Source: Oscillospiraceae bacterium
GTDB taxonomy: Bacteria > Bacillota > Clostridia > Saccharofermentanales > Saccharofermentanaceae
Direction: 5' to 3'
DNA: 42,884 bases
Assembly (NCBI GenBank): GCA_902775565.1
Contig: CACYMP010000021.1
Location: forward strand, 1 to 42,884
The first letter of the stretch is position 1. The number at the start of each line of letters is the position of its first letter. Below the pieces are notes generated by a model. It was not told where the DNA came from, did not search any database, and was given only the letters and a program-made list of their open reading frames with translations. Position numbers and translations under genes: made by a program. This document shows, one piece after another, positions 1-7,385 of this stretch.

Positions 1-1
1 A

Positions 2-142
2 GTTTTAGGAGTTTACGCAATGGTATTCGAGAATGCAACGATCGCATCACCCAAGGTCTACATGGATTTCATCTTCGCAGGAGTTCTCGCAGTCATGTCA
101 GTCCTTCAGTTCAAGGTACTTGAAACAAACGAAAAGGCATAA
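2..142 (+). CDS. C-terminal end of a membrane protein (partial)
   Basis: This is an open frame entering from the left edge and ending at TAA 140-142. The 46 visible residues contain one hydrophobic stretch (FIFAGVLAVMSVLQF) followed by a short charged tail ending in ETNEKA, which fits the last transmembrane helix of an integral membrane protein. Too little is visible to name a family. It is followed by a strong intrinsic terminator, so it is the last gene of its transcript. Confidence 0.7.
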   Translation, partial: VLGVYAMVFENATIASPKVYMDFIFAGVLAVMSVLQFKVLETNEKA

Positions 143-168
143 GCTAATCAAAACATAAAACAAAAACC

Positions 169-200
169 AAGGATGTCTCAACAATGAGACATCCTTTTTA
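169..200 (+). terminator. Intrinsic terminator after the partial membrane protein
   Basis: An 11-bp perfect stem (AAGGATGTCTC at 169-179 with GAGACATCCTT at 186-196) has a 6-nt loop and runs into a T-rich tract. It lies 27 bp after the stop codon. Confidence 0.9.
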
Positions 201-236
201 TTTGGTAAGCGTTCAATGACGGCACATCAAAAATCT

Positions 237-265
237 TTGCTTTTACAGCAAAATATGTGTATTTT
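237..265 (+). promoter_or_regulatory. Candidate promoter for the 358 lipoprotein gene
   Basis: TTGCTT (237-242) and TATTTT (260-265) are separated by 17 bp. This lies about 90 bp upstream of the lipoprotein start. A small hairpin (CGGCT/AGCCG near 301-320) falls in the predicted leader. Match to consensus only; weak. Confidence 0.3.
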
Positions 266-357
266 ATTATCAAGGCTTTTTTCGCAAAAGGACGCATGAG
301 CGGCTTTTTGATGACAGCCGGAAAGTGATAGATTCATAGTGAAAATGGGGATTAGGG

Positions 358-1743
358 ATGAAAAGAATCATTGCAGGATTAATGTGCGGCGCTATGTTGT
401 CATCTTTTATATTTTGCGGTTGCACACAGACAACACAGACAGGAACATCAAGTGGAACAGAATCTCAGACAGAAGCAACCACGACCGCAGCTGAGACTGA
501 ACCGGCAGAGCCTGAGACAGAAGCAGGTCCGCATATCAATGCGGATAATATGACGAAGGTCACGGATCTTTATGCTTCCAAGCATTCGCAGGGAATCGGA
601 ACAGAACAGATCTTTGTGGATGGTATCAGAGGTAAAGGTGTATATTATGTTGAAGACGGAGACCTTGTTTTTTGTTATTCGTCTCTGAACGGAATGTCAA
701 AGTTAGAGGTCAGCTTCAATGCCCAGAAGGTTACTGCTGCCGTTATATATGATTTCAATTATAAGGGCAAGCATATAAGAGGAATGGGCAATACCGGCAT
801 TGCTACTTTTGAAAAGTTGATTGATGATGTTATTTCTGATAACGCTCCATATGTTTTTGTTACTGATAAATCCGGTCTGGATGATTATTCGGAGAATCTT
901 AAGAAGGATCTCCCGATAGTTTATTCAAGATTTATTGCAATGGCAGATAATGCATTCCCTCAGCTTGGCCTTAAACTTGAGGACATTGGTGTTGATCTTG
1001 GAACAAAATACAGATCTGTTGATCCTAAACAGACAACCAGCATGGAACCGGCTTCAGCACCTGTTGTTCATCAGTTTAAAAACGGTTTTTGCACCGACTG
1101 TAAGAAAGCATGGACTGAGCATTTTTATAACGTTATGGGAGAGGTAAGCGGCAAAACAGGCAAAGGCTGGCGTTCTGAGTATAGCCAGCCGACTCAGGCG
1201 AAGCTTTCAGCCGAAGACCTGGTACAGTTTTCCACTGCCAACAAGAATTATGCGTGCATGAGGTTTTTCCAGCAGCCGGGTGATCTTAATGCAGAAGACG
1301 AGGATTTTGTCATTGAAGCTGACAACAGATCTACTAAAAAGAAGAAGAGCATGAACGTTACCATGATCTACAACTTGAGCCTGAAAAAGATGGAAATCCG
1401 CGAAGGAGTTTATGGTTCCAAGTATTCTTATCATGTGACGATCAAAGCTAAACCCGGTCAGTATGACAAGGTATTTGAATCGAAAGAGTCTTTAAAGAAA
1501 TATGTAACTGTAGATTTCTTCATTACAAACAAAAATGGTACCGGAACCAGTGCCTGGGGTAAGAAAGCAAATATTTCCAAGCTCAAGGAGACACTTGCCA
1601 AAGAAGGATGCACATATTACACCAAAGACGAGGTCATCGACAGGCTTTGGGAACATCATGAGAACTTCCTGGAAAGCATTGAATTCGGTATGAACGACAT
1701 AGATTTGTCTCTTGCGGATATCGGAGTAAACTGGAAGAAATAA
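358..1743 (+). CDS. Lipoprotein with two related domains joined by a Cys-x-x-Cys linker
   Basis: The N-terminus is a type II signal peptide with the lipidated Cys probably at residue 22, followed by a Thr/Ser/Glu-rich spacer (about 25-55), so the protein should be anchored outside the membrane. Two alpha/beta segments follow, about 57-225 and 260-461. Each ends in a similar stretch (LKLEDIGVDLG and IDLSLADIGVNWK), suggesting an internal duplication. Between them is a short HQFKNGFCTDC element (about 239-249) resembling the H-x-F-x-N-G-x-C-x-x-C elements of other clostridial surface proteins, possibly a metal site. No family was recognised. The ribosome binding site is weak (GGGGATTAGGG). The gene is monocistronic between a terminator and a bidirectional hairpin. 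Confidence 0.85.
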   Translation: MKRIIAGLMCGAMLSSFIFCGCTQTTQTGTSSGTESQTEATTTAAETEPAEPETEAGPHINADNMTKVTDLYASKHSQGIGTEQIFVDGIRGKGVYYVEDGDLVFCYSSLNGMSKLEVSFNAQKVTAAVIYDFNYKGKHIRGMGNTGIATFEKLIDDVISDNAPYVFVTDKSGLDDYSENLKKDLPIVYSRFIAMADNAFPQLGLKLEDIGVDLGTKYRSVDPKQTTSMEPASAPVVHQFKNGFCTDCKKAWTEHFYNVMGEVSGKTGKGWRSEYSQPTQAKLSAEDLVQFSTANKNYACMRFFQQPGDLNAEDEDFVIEADNRSTKKKKSMNVTMIYNLSLKKMEIREGVYGSKYSYHVTIKAKPGQYDKVFESKESLKKYVTVDFFITNKNGTGTSAWGKKANISKLKETLAKEGCTYYTKDEVIDRLWEHHENFLESIEFGMNDIDLSLADIGVNWKK

Positions 1744-1772
1744 GACTGATATCGAAAAACAACTGAAAATAT

Positions 1773-1804
1773 AAAGCCTGTAAGCGCAATGTTTACAGGC
1801 TTTT
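1773..1804. terminator. Bidirectional hairpin between the lipoprotein and the dus remnant
   Basis: AAAGCCTGTAA (1773-1783) pairs with TTACAGGCTTT (1793-1803) over 11 bp with a 9-nt loop. On the plus strand TTTTC follows, and on the minus strand the other arm ends in TTTATATTTTC. The stop codon of the minus-strand dus remnant lies inside the stem, so the hairpin probably served both genes. Confidence 0.8.
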
Positions 1805-2098
1805 CTTTGTCTGCAGGATCAGATTTACGGATTCCTCATATTCTGCATATTTCTTTGCTTTCATGAGGCGCTTGATGTCACGCTCACAACCATCGAAAAG
1901 GCCCTGCCAATAAGACCAGAGCTCTCTCATCTTATTAAGAACATTGATATCGGGTGACATTACTTTTTGATATTCGTGATATACAGTGTCGTGAAGTTTC
2001 CTGAATTTTGCAAAGTCAGTTTCATTAGTGAGACCGTTAAGCTTGTCTGCAAGAGAAGGGTCGGTGATAAGCTTGGAAGCTGACTGGGAATTTGCCTC
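1793..2098 (-). pseudogene. dus: 3' remnant of a tRNA-dihydrouridine synthase gene
   Basis: Reading the minus strand from about 2098 to TAA at 1795-1793 gives about 101 residues. They resemble the helical C-terminal domain of clostridial Dus enzymes, with elements such as FRKLHDTVYHEYQ, NVLNKMRELWSYW and KRLMKAKKYAEYEE. These flavoenzymes reduce uridines in tRNA. Similarity appears to start near ITDPSLADKLNG (about residue 11). Upstream the frame continues only to a stop at 2149-2147 with no start codon or ribosome binding site, and the whole FMN-binding TIM barrel is missing. I infer a 5' deletion or replacement. The family assignment is from memory of the fold's C-terminal pattern. Confidence 0.6.
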
Positions 2099-2345
2099 TA
2101 ACCGGATGCTGCTTGCCTTTTGATTGCATGGGGCGCGTGACGGAAATCAAGAAAAGACCCCGGATGCTTCTGGCTGCAACCGGGGCGAAAAACTGTAGAA
2201 AACGAATTAAGGAAAAACTTATGAGGTGTTCCTTTGATGTCTTTATTATCGCGTCCGGGGCAGGGAGGAACAATCAGCAATGCGGCGGATTACTGATGAT
2301 TAAGCAACACCTGAGGACACCGTTGTCGGTTTGATCGAAAAAAAG
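2099..2345. other. Unexplained 250-bp stretch beside the dus remnant
   Basis: No convincing gene lies here. Short frames exist on both strands (60-80 codons) but have no family resemblance and no good ribosome binding site. Two inverted repeats are visible: CCCCGG 2158-2163 with CCGGGG 2180-2185, and a 9-bp stem 2273-2281 / 2289-2297. The second pairs better as minus-strand RNA, where the mismatch becomes G-U. The stretch may be debris from the event that truncated dus, or may hold a small RNA. Confidence 0.3.
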
Positions 2346-2383
2346 ACAAAAAAAGACTACCTTCCTGATACGAAAGGTAGTCT
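2346..2383 (-). terminator. Intrinsic terminator of the SpoIIE/STAS operon
   Basis: On the minus strand AGACTACCTT (2383-2374) pairs with AAGGTAGTCT (2363-2354), a 10-bp stem followed by TTTTTTTG. It lies 25 bp after the STAS stop codon. Confidence 0.9.
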
Positions 2384-2408
2384 GATGCAGTTACGTTAGC
2401 TCTAAAGG

Positions 2409-2708
2409 TTACTCTATCGTAAGGATATCCGAGAAACCAGTTACGTCGAAGATCTCTTTGACTTCCGGAGAAACATTGCAGATGACCATGCTGCCCTGCT
2501 TATTCATTGTCTTCTGGGAAGAAAGGAGAACTCTGAGACCTGCACTCGAAATGTAGTCCAACTTCTCGAGATCGAACTTAAGAGATGTAACACCGTCTAA
2601 AGCGCTGCCCAGTGTTGCTTCGAGCTGGGGAGCAGTAGTGGTATCGAGTCTTCCCTCAAGAATGAGCTTAAGGTCGCTGCCGTTTGCATTTTTTGTGATG
2701 TTCAACAT
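2409..2708 (-). CDS. STAS-domain anti-sigma-factor antagonist (RsbV/SpoIIAA-like)
   Basis: A single STAS domain fills the 99 residues. In this family an unphosphorylated STAS protein binds a GHKL kinase/anti-sigma factor and frees its partner; phosphorylation on Ser by the kinase and removal by a PP2C phosphatase form the switch. The motif DYISSAGLRVLL (51-62) marks the phosphorylation loop. Ser54 and Ser55 are candidates; the residue just before the Gly, which is Ser in SpoIIAA, is Ala56 here. The start is set by TAGGAGG about 7 nt upstream. The gene is 34 bp downstream of the phosphatase-kinase gene and shares its terminator, so the two very likely act on each other. No sigma factor gene is nearby. 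Confidence 0.9.
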   Translation of the reverse strand: MLNITKNANGSDLKLILEGRLDTTTAPQLEATLGSALDGVTSLKFDLEKLDYISSAGLRVLLSSQKTMNKQGSMVICNVSPEVKEIFDVTGFSDILTIE

Positions 2709-2742
2709 GGTTGATCCTCCTAAACTTTGAATCTATTATACA

Positions 2743-4710
2743 TCAAAAATTCTTTCTTATGGTCAATTGGTTTTTACCATCTTTATATTCGTAAGAGACT
2801 TCGTCCATACTCTTCTTTACCATGAAGATACCGAGTCCGCCTATCGGTCTGTCATCTGCTGAAAGAGTAATATCCGGATCCTTATTCTGGAGCGGATCGT
2901 AAGGCGTACCCTGATCGATGAAGGTGATCTTAACGCTATTGGCATTATCATCGGTTTCAACCTCGATTACTGCCTCGCCTTCTCCGTCAGGATATGCATA
3001 GTGAGCAATGTTGACGAAAATCTCTTCAATCGCGATATCGATCTGCATCTGAACTTTCATAGGACATTCCAGTTCTTCAAGGATCGCATCTGCGAAAGAT
3101 AGGACTTGATCGAGTTCTGAAATGTTGGCGGTAACTTTGAGCTGTTTCATTTCGACCCCTGCCTTTCCCGAATCTTTCGTTCCGTTATATTTTAACCCAA
3201 GCATGGTGATATCATCAAACTGTTCCGATCCGTTGATGAATCTGTTGAGACTGTCGATGATATTGTTGTTGAGAAGCATCATGTCTCCGTTGAACGGATG
3301 GTTGAGAGCTTTGAGCATACGCTTCTCTCCAAACAGTTCATGCTTGCTGTTGTTGGCTTCAGTTACACCATCGGTGTATACGTAGATAACATCACCCGGA
3401 TTGAGAACTGTTGTTTCTTCAATGTAATCAATGCCTTCCATGCATCCGAGCGGAGGAGAGTGGTGATCTTTGATAAGTTCGAATTTCTGGTCTTTTCTCA
3501 TAATGGCGGGATACTCGTGACCGGCATTGGCATATCTGAGCTTACCCGATGAGATGGTAAGTACTCCGAACCATACGGTAACGAACATGTCGAGCTCGTT
3601 GTTCTCGCAGAACTGCTCGTTGACCGATGAAAGGATCTTACCGCAGTCTCTGAAGTCGGAAAGACCTCTGTTCTTGATAAGCGTTTTCGTGACCATCATC
3701 ATCAGTGCCGCGGGGATGCCTTTGCCTGATACGTCGGCGATGGTAATGACCAGGTGATCGTCATCGGGCATGTAGAAATCATAGAAATCTCCGCCGACGA
3801 CCTTAGCGGGATTCATTGAAGCATACAGTTCAAACTCCGTCCTGTCAGGATAGGGAGGGAACGTATGGGGGAGCATTCCTTCCTGAATGGCATTTGCCAT
3901 CTGAAGCTCATTGTCGTATATCGATCTGTCCCTGCTCTGGATAACGTTCAATACGCAGTACATAAGCAGAAGGACGAGCATGATGACGGGGCTCGAAAGC
4001 GACAATCCGTATGTGAATACTGAAATGATGCCGACTGCGAGCGGGAAGAATGCGTAAAGATACAAGATGACGATCTGGTACGTTTTGAATCTCTTTCTGG
4101 CAAGGAAGACCAGGATAAGAGTAAGGATCATGGTCGAGTATGGATAAAGATTAGAGAGCAGGAAATAATCTCCTCTCTGATAGAAGCCGTCCGGCTTGAT
4201 ATAAAAATAGTACCCGAATAAAGGATTGATTACTCTTACAAGGATGGACAGGACAAGACCGACAGCGAGGGAAAAATTGATCCTCTTGATATGTTTGTCC
4301 TCAACATCCAGATAAGAAACCACATAACGCCAGAAAAGGAATGCCATTACCGGCGCACCCATAAAATAGAAACTGTTGGCGACCATGTTCAGATAGACCT
4401 GCGACAACTTTCCGTCAACGAGCCAGCAGACCTCATCCAGGAAAGCGGAAGAGAAGCAAGTAAACAGCAACAGCAGATATGTGTTCAGGTTCTTCTCGTT
4501 ATGGGATCTGTCGACAATGCTGCAGATGAAAAGGACATATCCCAAAGCCATGCAGCACAGATCAGCGGAGATATTGATGACGCTGAAAGCGGGAAGCTCG
4601 TTGATCGTTCTTCCCATGTCGAAGATATAAATGCCCAAAATAAGCACAAAGAGAAAGAAAAAGGATGCCAGAACAGCACGTATCCTGAACTGCTTTTTTT
4701 CTATGGCCAT
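2743..4710 (-). CDS. Membrane PP2C (SpoIIE-type) phosphatase fused to a RsbW-like kinase
   Basis: Residues about 10-260 form roughly seven transmembrane helices, probably a sensor. Residues about 285-480 are a SpoIIE/RsbU-type PP2C phosphatase with metal-binding signatures VGGDFYDF, IADVSGKGIPAALM, AGHEYPA, YTDGVTEA and DDITML. Residues about 520-655 are a GHKL ATPase of the RsbW type with an N box (IEEIFVNIAHYAYP) and G boxes (DQGTPYDP, GGLGIFMVKKSMD). One polypeptide therefore carries both enzymes that would dephosphorylate and phosphorylate the downstream STAS protein. I chose the ATG at 4710 because GAGGTG lies 3 nt before it; a GTG at 4716 overlaps that site. What the pair controls is not visible here. 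Confidence 0.9.
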   Translation of the reverse strand: MAIEKKQFRIRAVLASFFFLFVLILGIYIFDMGRTINELPAFSVINISADLCCMALGYVLFICSIVDRSHNEKNLNTYLLLLFTCFSSAFLDEVCWLVDGKLSQVYLNMVANSFYFMGAPVMAFLFWRYVVSYLDVEDKHIKRINFSLAVGLVLSILVRVINPLFGYYFYIKPDGFYQRGDYFLLSNLYPYSTMILTLILVFLARKRFKTYQIVILYLYAFFPLAVGIISVFTYGLSLSSPVIMLVLLLMYCVLNVIQSRDRSIYDNELQMANAIQEGMLPHTFPPYPDRTEFELYASMNPAKVVGGDFYDFYMPDDDHLVITIADVSGKGIPAALMMMVTKTLIKNRGLSDFRDCGKILSSVNEQFCENNELDMFVTVWFGVLTISSGKLRYANAGHEYPAIMRKDQKFELIKDHHSPPLGCMEGIDYIEETTVLNPGDVIYVYTDGVTEANNSKHELFGEKRMLKALNHPFNGDMMLLNNNIIDSLNRFINGSEQFDDITMLGLKYNGTKDSGKAGVEMKQLKVTANISELDQVLSFADAILEELECPMKVQMQIDIAIEEIFVNIAHYAYPDGEGEAVIEVETDDNANSVKITFIDQGTPYDPLQNKDPDITLSADDRPIGGLGIFMVKKSMDEVSYEYKDGKNQLTIRKNF

Positions 4711-4908
4711 GAACACCTCAAAAATAAAAGATAAATTAATTATAACCCCTTAATAGCTTCAGATGATATCAAATCAGTAAACTTTTATTGAAGAACAGGT
4801 CATAAATAGTCCGAAAAAGGCTTTTTCGTAATAGGTTGTTTACCCATGAAGAAAAACGCCTATGCTATCATTTACTTATAAGAACGTGAAACAGGCGGTG
4901 TCAATCAT
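4711..4908. promoter_or_regulatory. Divergent intergenic region, phosphatase-kinase / reductase
   Basis: On the minus strand TATAAT (4744-4739) is a plausible -10 for the phosphatase-kinase gene. On the plus strand the TGCTATCAT element (4863-4871) looks like an extended -10 for the reductase, with TTTACC or TTGTTT upstream at non-ideal spacing. A CGAAAAA-GGC-TTTTTCG inverted repeat sits between them near 4812-4828. No coding potential seen. Confidence 0.3.
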
Positions 4909-5463
4909 ATGATCTTATTCATCAATTGCTGTGTTCGTAAGGATTCCAGGACCAAGAGACTGGCAGATGCTTTTTTGGAGCTTCTTGGCGGGGAAGTCGA
5001 GCAGATCGATCTTGAAAATATAAGTTTTCCTGTGGTCGATGAAGCCTTTATCACAAGAAGGGACATGCTGAAAGCTGACGGCAGTTATGAAGATCCCATA
5101 TTCGATCTCGGCCGGCAGTTTGCTTCGGCGGATAAGATCGTTATCGCGGCGCCTTATTACGACCTGTCGTTTCCTGCATCGCTCAAGCAGTATATCGAAC
5201 AGATCAATGTGTCCGGACTGACCTTTGCCTATACGCCGCAGGGAACTCCTGTAGGTATCTGCAAGGCAACTGACCTTTACTACATCACCACTGCGGGCGG
5301 TATGTTCTGTCCCGAAGAGTATGGATTCGGTTATATCAAAGCACTCGCCGAGAATTTCTACGGGATAAAGAATAACCGGCTGATATCGGCTGTGGGACTT
5401 GATATAGACGGAGCCGATCCGGAAAAGATAATCAGCGAGGCAATTAAGGAACTTAAGATCTGA
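4909..5463 (+). CDS. Flavodoxin-fold NAD(P)H-dependent oxidoreductase
   Basis: The 184 residues fit the flavodoxin-like family that includes NAD(P)H quinone reductases and FMN-dependent azoreductases. The first strand ILFINCCVRKDSRTKRLADAF matches the FMN-phosphate loop (S-x-x-x-R/T-L-A pattern). IAAPYYDLSFPASLKQYIE (about 80-98) matches the P-x-x-n-F-x-x-P-A-x-L-K-x-x-I-D signature of the azoreductase/quinone reductase group. ITTAGGMF (about 125-132) is the second flavin loop. It is expected to be cytoplasmic and dimeric and to reduce quinones or related acceptors with two electrons; the true substrate is unknown. The ribosome binding site (AGGCGG) is mediocre. The next gene follows after 39 bp and is probably cotranscribed. 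Confidence 0.8.
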   Translation: MILFINCCVRKDSRTKRLADAFLELLGGEVEQIDLENISFPVVDEAFITRRDMLKADGSYEDPIFDLGRQFASADKIVIAAPYYDLSFPASLKQYIEQINVSGLTFAYTPQGTPVGICKATDLYYITTAGGMFCPEEYGFGYIKALAENFYGIKNNRLISAVGLDIDGADPEKIISEAIKELKI

Positions 5464-5502
5464 ATATAACCATAAGACTTCTGGGAAGACGGAGGCGACA
5501 TT

Positions 5503-5934
5503 ATGAGACTGAGTTACAAATATGTCCGGATTCAGGGCCTGGAGCTTGCGGCCAATACGATGTATGCCAAAGGCATTTTCAGCATGTGCTGGCAGCTTAT
5601 CCAGAATGATGTCATGGATGAAGAGGACATAGGCCTTTTCAAGGAGATCGACTCGTGGTTTGCCGAGAACCTCCCTTGGCCGCCCCAGTGCAGGAACAGG
5701 GAGAAGGTCGTATGTTTCTTTAAGACCGAGAATACCGAAGAGATGATGAAGATGATCCGTCCCGCTCTCTGGCTTCTCGAAAAGTACAATCACCCGTACT
5801 ATCTCGTATATACCAATATGCCCGGCGAGATCGTATATGAAGATAAATATCAGGTCGTGGTAAAAGTATCGGGCAAGCTTCAGATCGAGGAATTGCAGCC
5901 GAGCTGGTCTCCTGATGAGGCAAAAGCGGAATAG
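5503..5934 (+). CDS. Unknown cytoplasmic protein, 143 aa
   Basis: I do not recognise this protein. It has no signal peptide or membrane segment. It looks alpha/beta, with a Trp-rich central patch (SWFAENLPWPPQC, about 47-60) and a basic/hydrophobic segment CFFKTENTEEMMKMIRPALWLLEKY. A good GGAGG lies 7 nt before the ATG. Its position 39 bp after the flavodoxin-fold reductase on the same strand suggests a joint transcript, but no functional link can be read. It converges on the CstA gene with only 13 bp between stop codons. Confidence 0.7.
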   Translation: MRLSYKYVRIQGLELAANTMYAKGIFSMCWQLIQNDVMDEEDIGLFKEIDSWFAENLPWPPQCRNREKVVCFFKTENTEEMMKMIRPALWLLEKYNHPYYLVYTNMPGEIVYEDKYQVVVKVSGKLQIEELQPSWSPDEAKAE

Positions 5935-5947
5935 CTTATTGCAAAGC

Positions 5948-7372
5948 TTAAAGCGCGTTTTGCTTTTTATACTTTAAGACAGCTATGACATAGATCACGA
6001 AAAGCACTGCCGCGGCAGCGAGCCCGGCCGGATAGCTTACGTTTGAGCTGAGCTTGAAGCCTTCCTTTGCCATAAGGATGTATGTGACAGAGACTGCCGA
6101 CATGAAAGTTGCCGGTATTGCCGTGATGAGCGAGGCGATCTTGTTCTTATGATTCTTAACAAGGTAGGATGTCGCGACCCAGAGGACAATCATGGCAAGA
6201 GTCTGGTTGCTCCACGAGAAATATCTCCACAGAACATTGAAATCAAGCTGTGTAAGGACTGCGCTCGCTGCGAGCAGGGGGAGCGTGATCAGGAGCCTGA
6301 ACTTGATCTTTTTCTGATCTAACTTTGTCCATTCGGCAAGGATAAGCCTTGCGCTCCTGAAAGCGGTGTCGCCCGAAGTGATGGGGCAGACTACGACGCC
6401 GATGATGGCAAGTACTCCGCCTACGCTGCCGAGCATCTTTTCGCTTATCTCATAAACAACACCGGACTGGCCCGAGGTCGTAAGAGCATCCTGAAGCATA
6501 TGGGTGCTTCCGTAGAAAGCCACGCCCGCAGCTGCCCAGATCAGCGCGATAACGGATTCGATGATCATGGCACCGTAGAATACTTTGCGCCCGTCTTTCT
6601 CGCTCATGATGCATTTGGACATCATGGGCGACTGCGTTGCATGGAAGCCTGAAATGGCACCGCAGGCAACGGTTATGAACATGAAAGGCCATACGGGGAG
6701 ACCTTCGGGATTGAGGTTTCTCAGTGTCACTTCCGGGATCTGATACTGCGGAAGGAAGATTATTCCGCCTGCGATGGACAGAGCCATGACTATCAGTATC
6801 ACTCCGAATACGGGATAGAGCTTGCCGATCACTTTATCGATAGGAAGAAGAGTCGCGAGAATGTAGTAGATAAGGATGACCACTATCCAGAAAGTATTGC
6901 CTAACCGGATAGGGAAGAGCTTTGAGATAAGGGCTGCGGGGCTCGTTACGAAAACGGTGCCCGTCAGGAGCAGCAACAGGATAGAGAAAACGCGCATAAC
7001 ATAAAGCGCAGGCTTGCCGAGATAGATACCTGACAGCTCGGCTATCGAAGCACCTTTGTTGCGTTCGGAGATCATGCCGCACATATAGTCGTGAACGGCG
7101 CCGCCCAGGATAGAACCGAACACTATCCAAAGAAAAACGACAGGTCCGAAGCATGCTCCCATCAGAGCACCGAAGATAGGACCTGTGCCCGCAATGTTAA
7201 GCAGCTGGATAAGGAGCGCTTTCCAGGTCTTTATGGGGACGCAGTCGACGCCGTCATTGATCTCGACGGCCGGAGTAGTCCTGTCGTCAGGACCGAAAAC
7301 CTTATCTGTCACACGTCCGTATGTAACGTATCCGATAAACAAGACTGCCAAAGCAACAATAAAAGAGATCAT
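5948..7372 (-). CDS. cstA: CstA-family carrier (carbon starvation / pyruvate or peptide transporter)
   Basis: The 474 residues contain about 12 hydrophobic segments and the family's N-terminal signature: a short tail (VFGPDDRTTPAVEINDGVDCVP) followed by LNIAGTGPIFGALMGACFGP and GAVHDYMCGMISERNKG. CstA proteins import pyruvate or peptides. This is the short form, lacking the long C-terminal extension of the E. coli protein (about 700 aa). The start is supported by GGAG six nt upstream. It lies 13 bp downstream of a D-Ala-D-Ala dipeptidase gene on the same strand, so the two are probably one operon. A link through wall-derived dipeptides or their products is inference. Confidence 0.88.
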   Translation of the reverse strand: MISFIVALAVLFIGYVTYGRVTDKVFGPDDRTTPAVEINDGVDCVPIKTWKALLIQLLNIAGTGPIFGALMGACFGPVVFLWIVFGSILGGAVHDYMCGMISERNKGASIAELSGIYLGKPALYVMRVFSILLLLLTGTVFVTSPAALISKLFPIRLGNTFWIVVILIYYILATLLPIDKVIGKLYPVFGVILIVMALSIAGGIIFLPQYQIPEVTLRNLNPEGLPVWPFMFITVACGAISGFHATQSPMMSKCIMSEKDGRKVFYGAMIIESVIALIWAAAGVAFYGSTHMLQDALTTSGQSGVVYEISEKMLGSVGGVLAIIGVVVCPITSGDTAFRSARLILAEWTKLDQKKIKFRLLITLPLLAASAVLTQLDFNVLWRYFSWSNQTLAMIVLWVATSYLVKNHKNKIASLITAIPATFMSAVSVTYILMAKEGFKLSSNVSYPAGLAAAAVLFVIYVIAVLKYKKQNAL

Positions 7373-7385
7373 AGGCCGCTCCGCT

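Noticed and set aside
2092..2334. An 80-codon plus-strand frame next to the dus remnant
   Set aside because: No ribosome binding site, odd composition (Cys/Arg/Gly scattered) and competing frames of equal length on the other strand.
4812..4828. CGAAAAA-GGC-TTTTTCG as a terminator
   Set aside because: The loop is only 3 nt, the stem is AT-rich, there is no T run after it, and no gene ends nearby.
4915..5793. A 292-codon open frame on the minus strand
   Set aside because: It lies wholly opposite the flavodoxin-fold reductase and the 143-aa gene, which have family motifs and ribosome binding sites. The antisense frame has none, and its length follows from the codon bias of the plus-strand genes.
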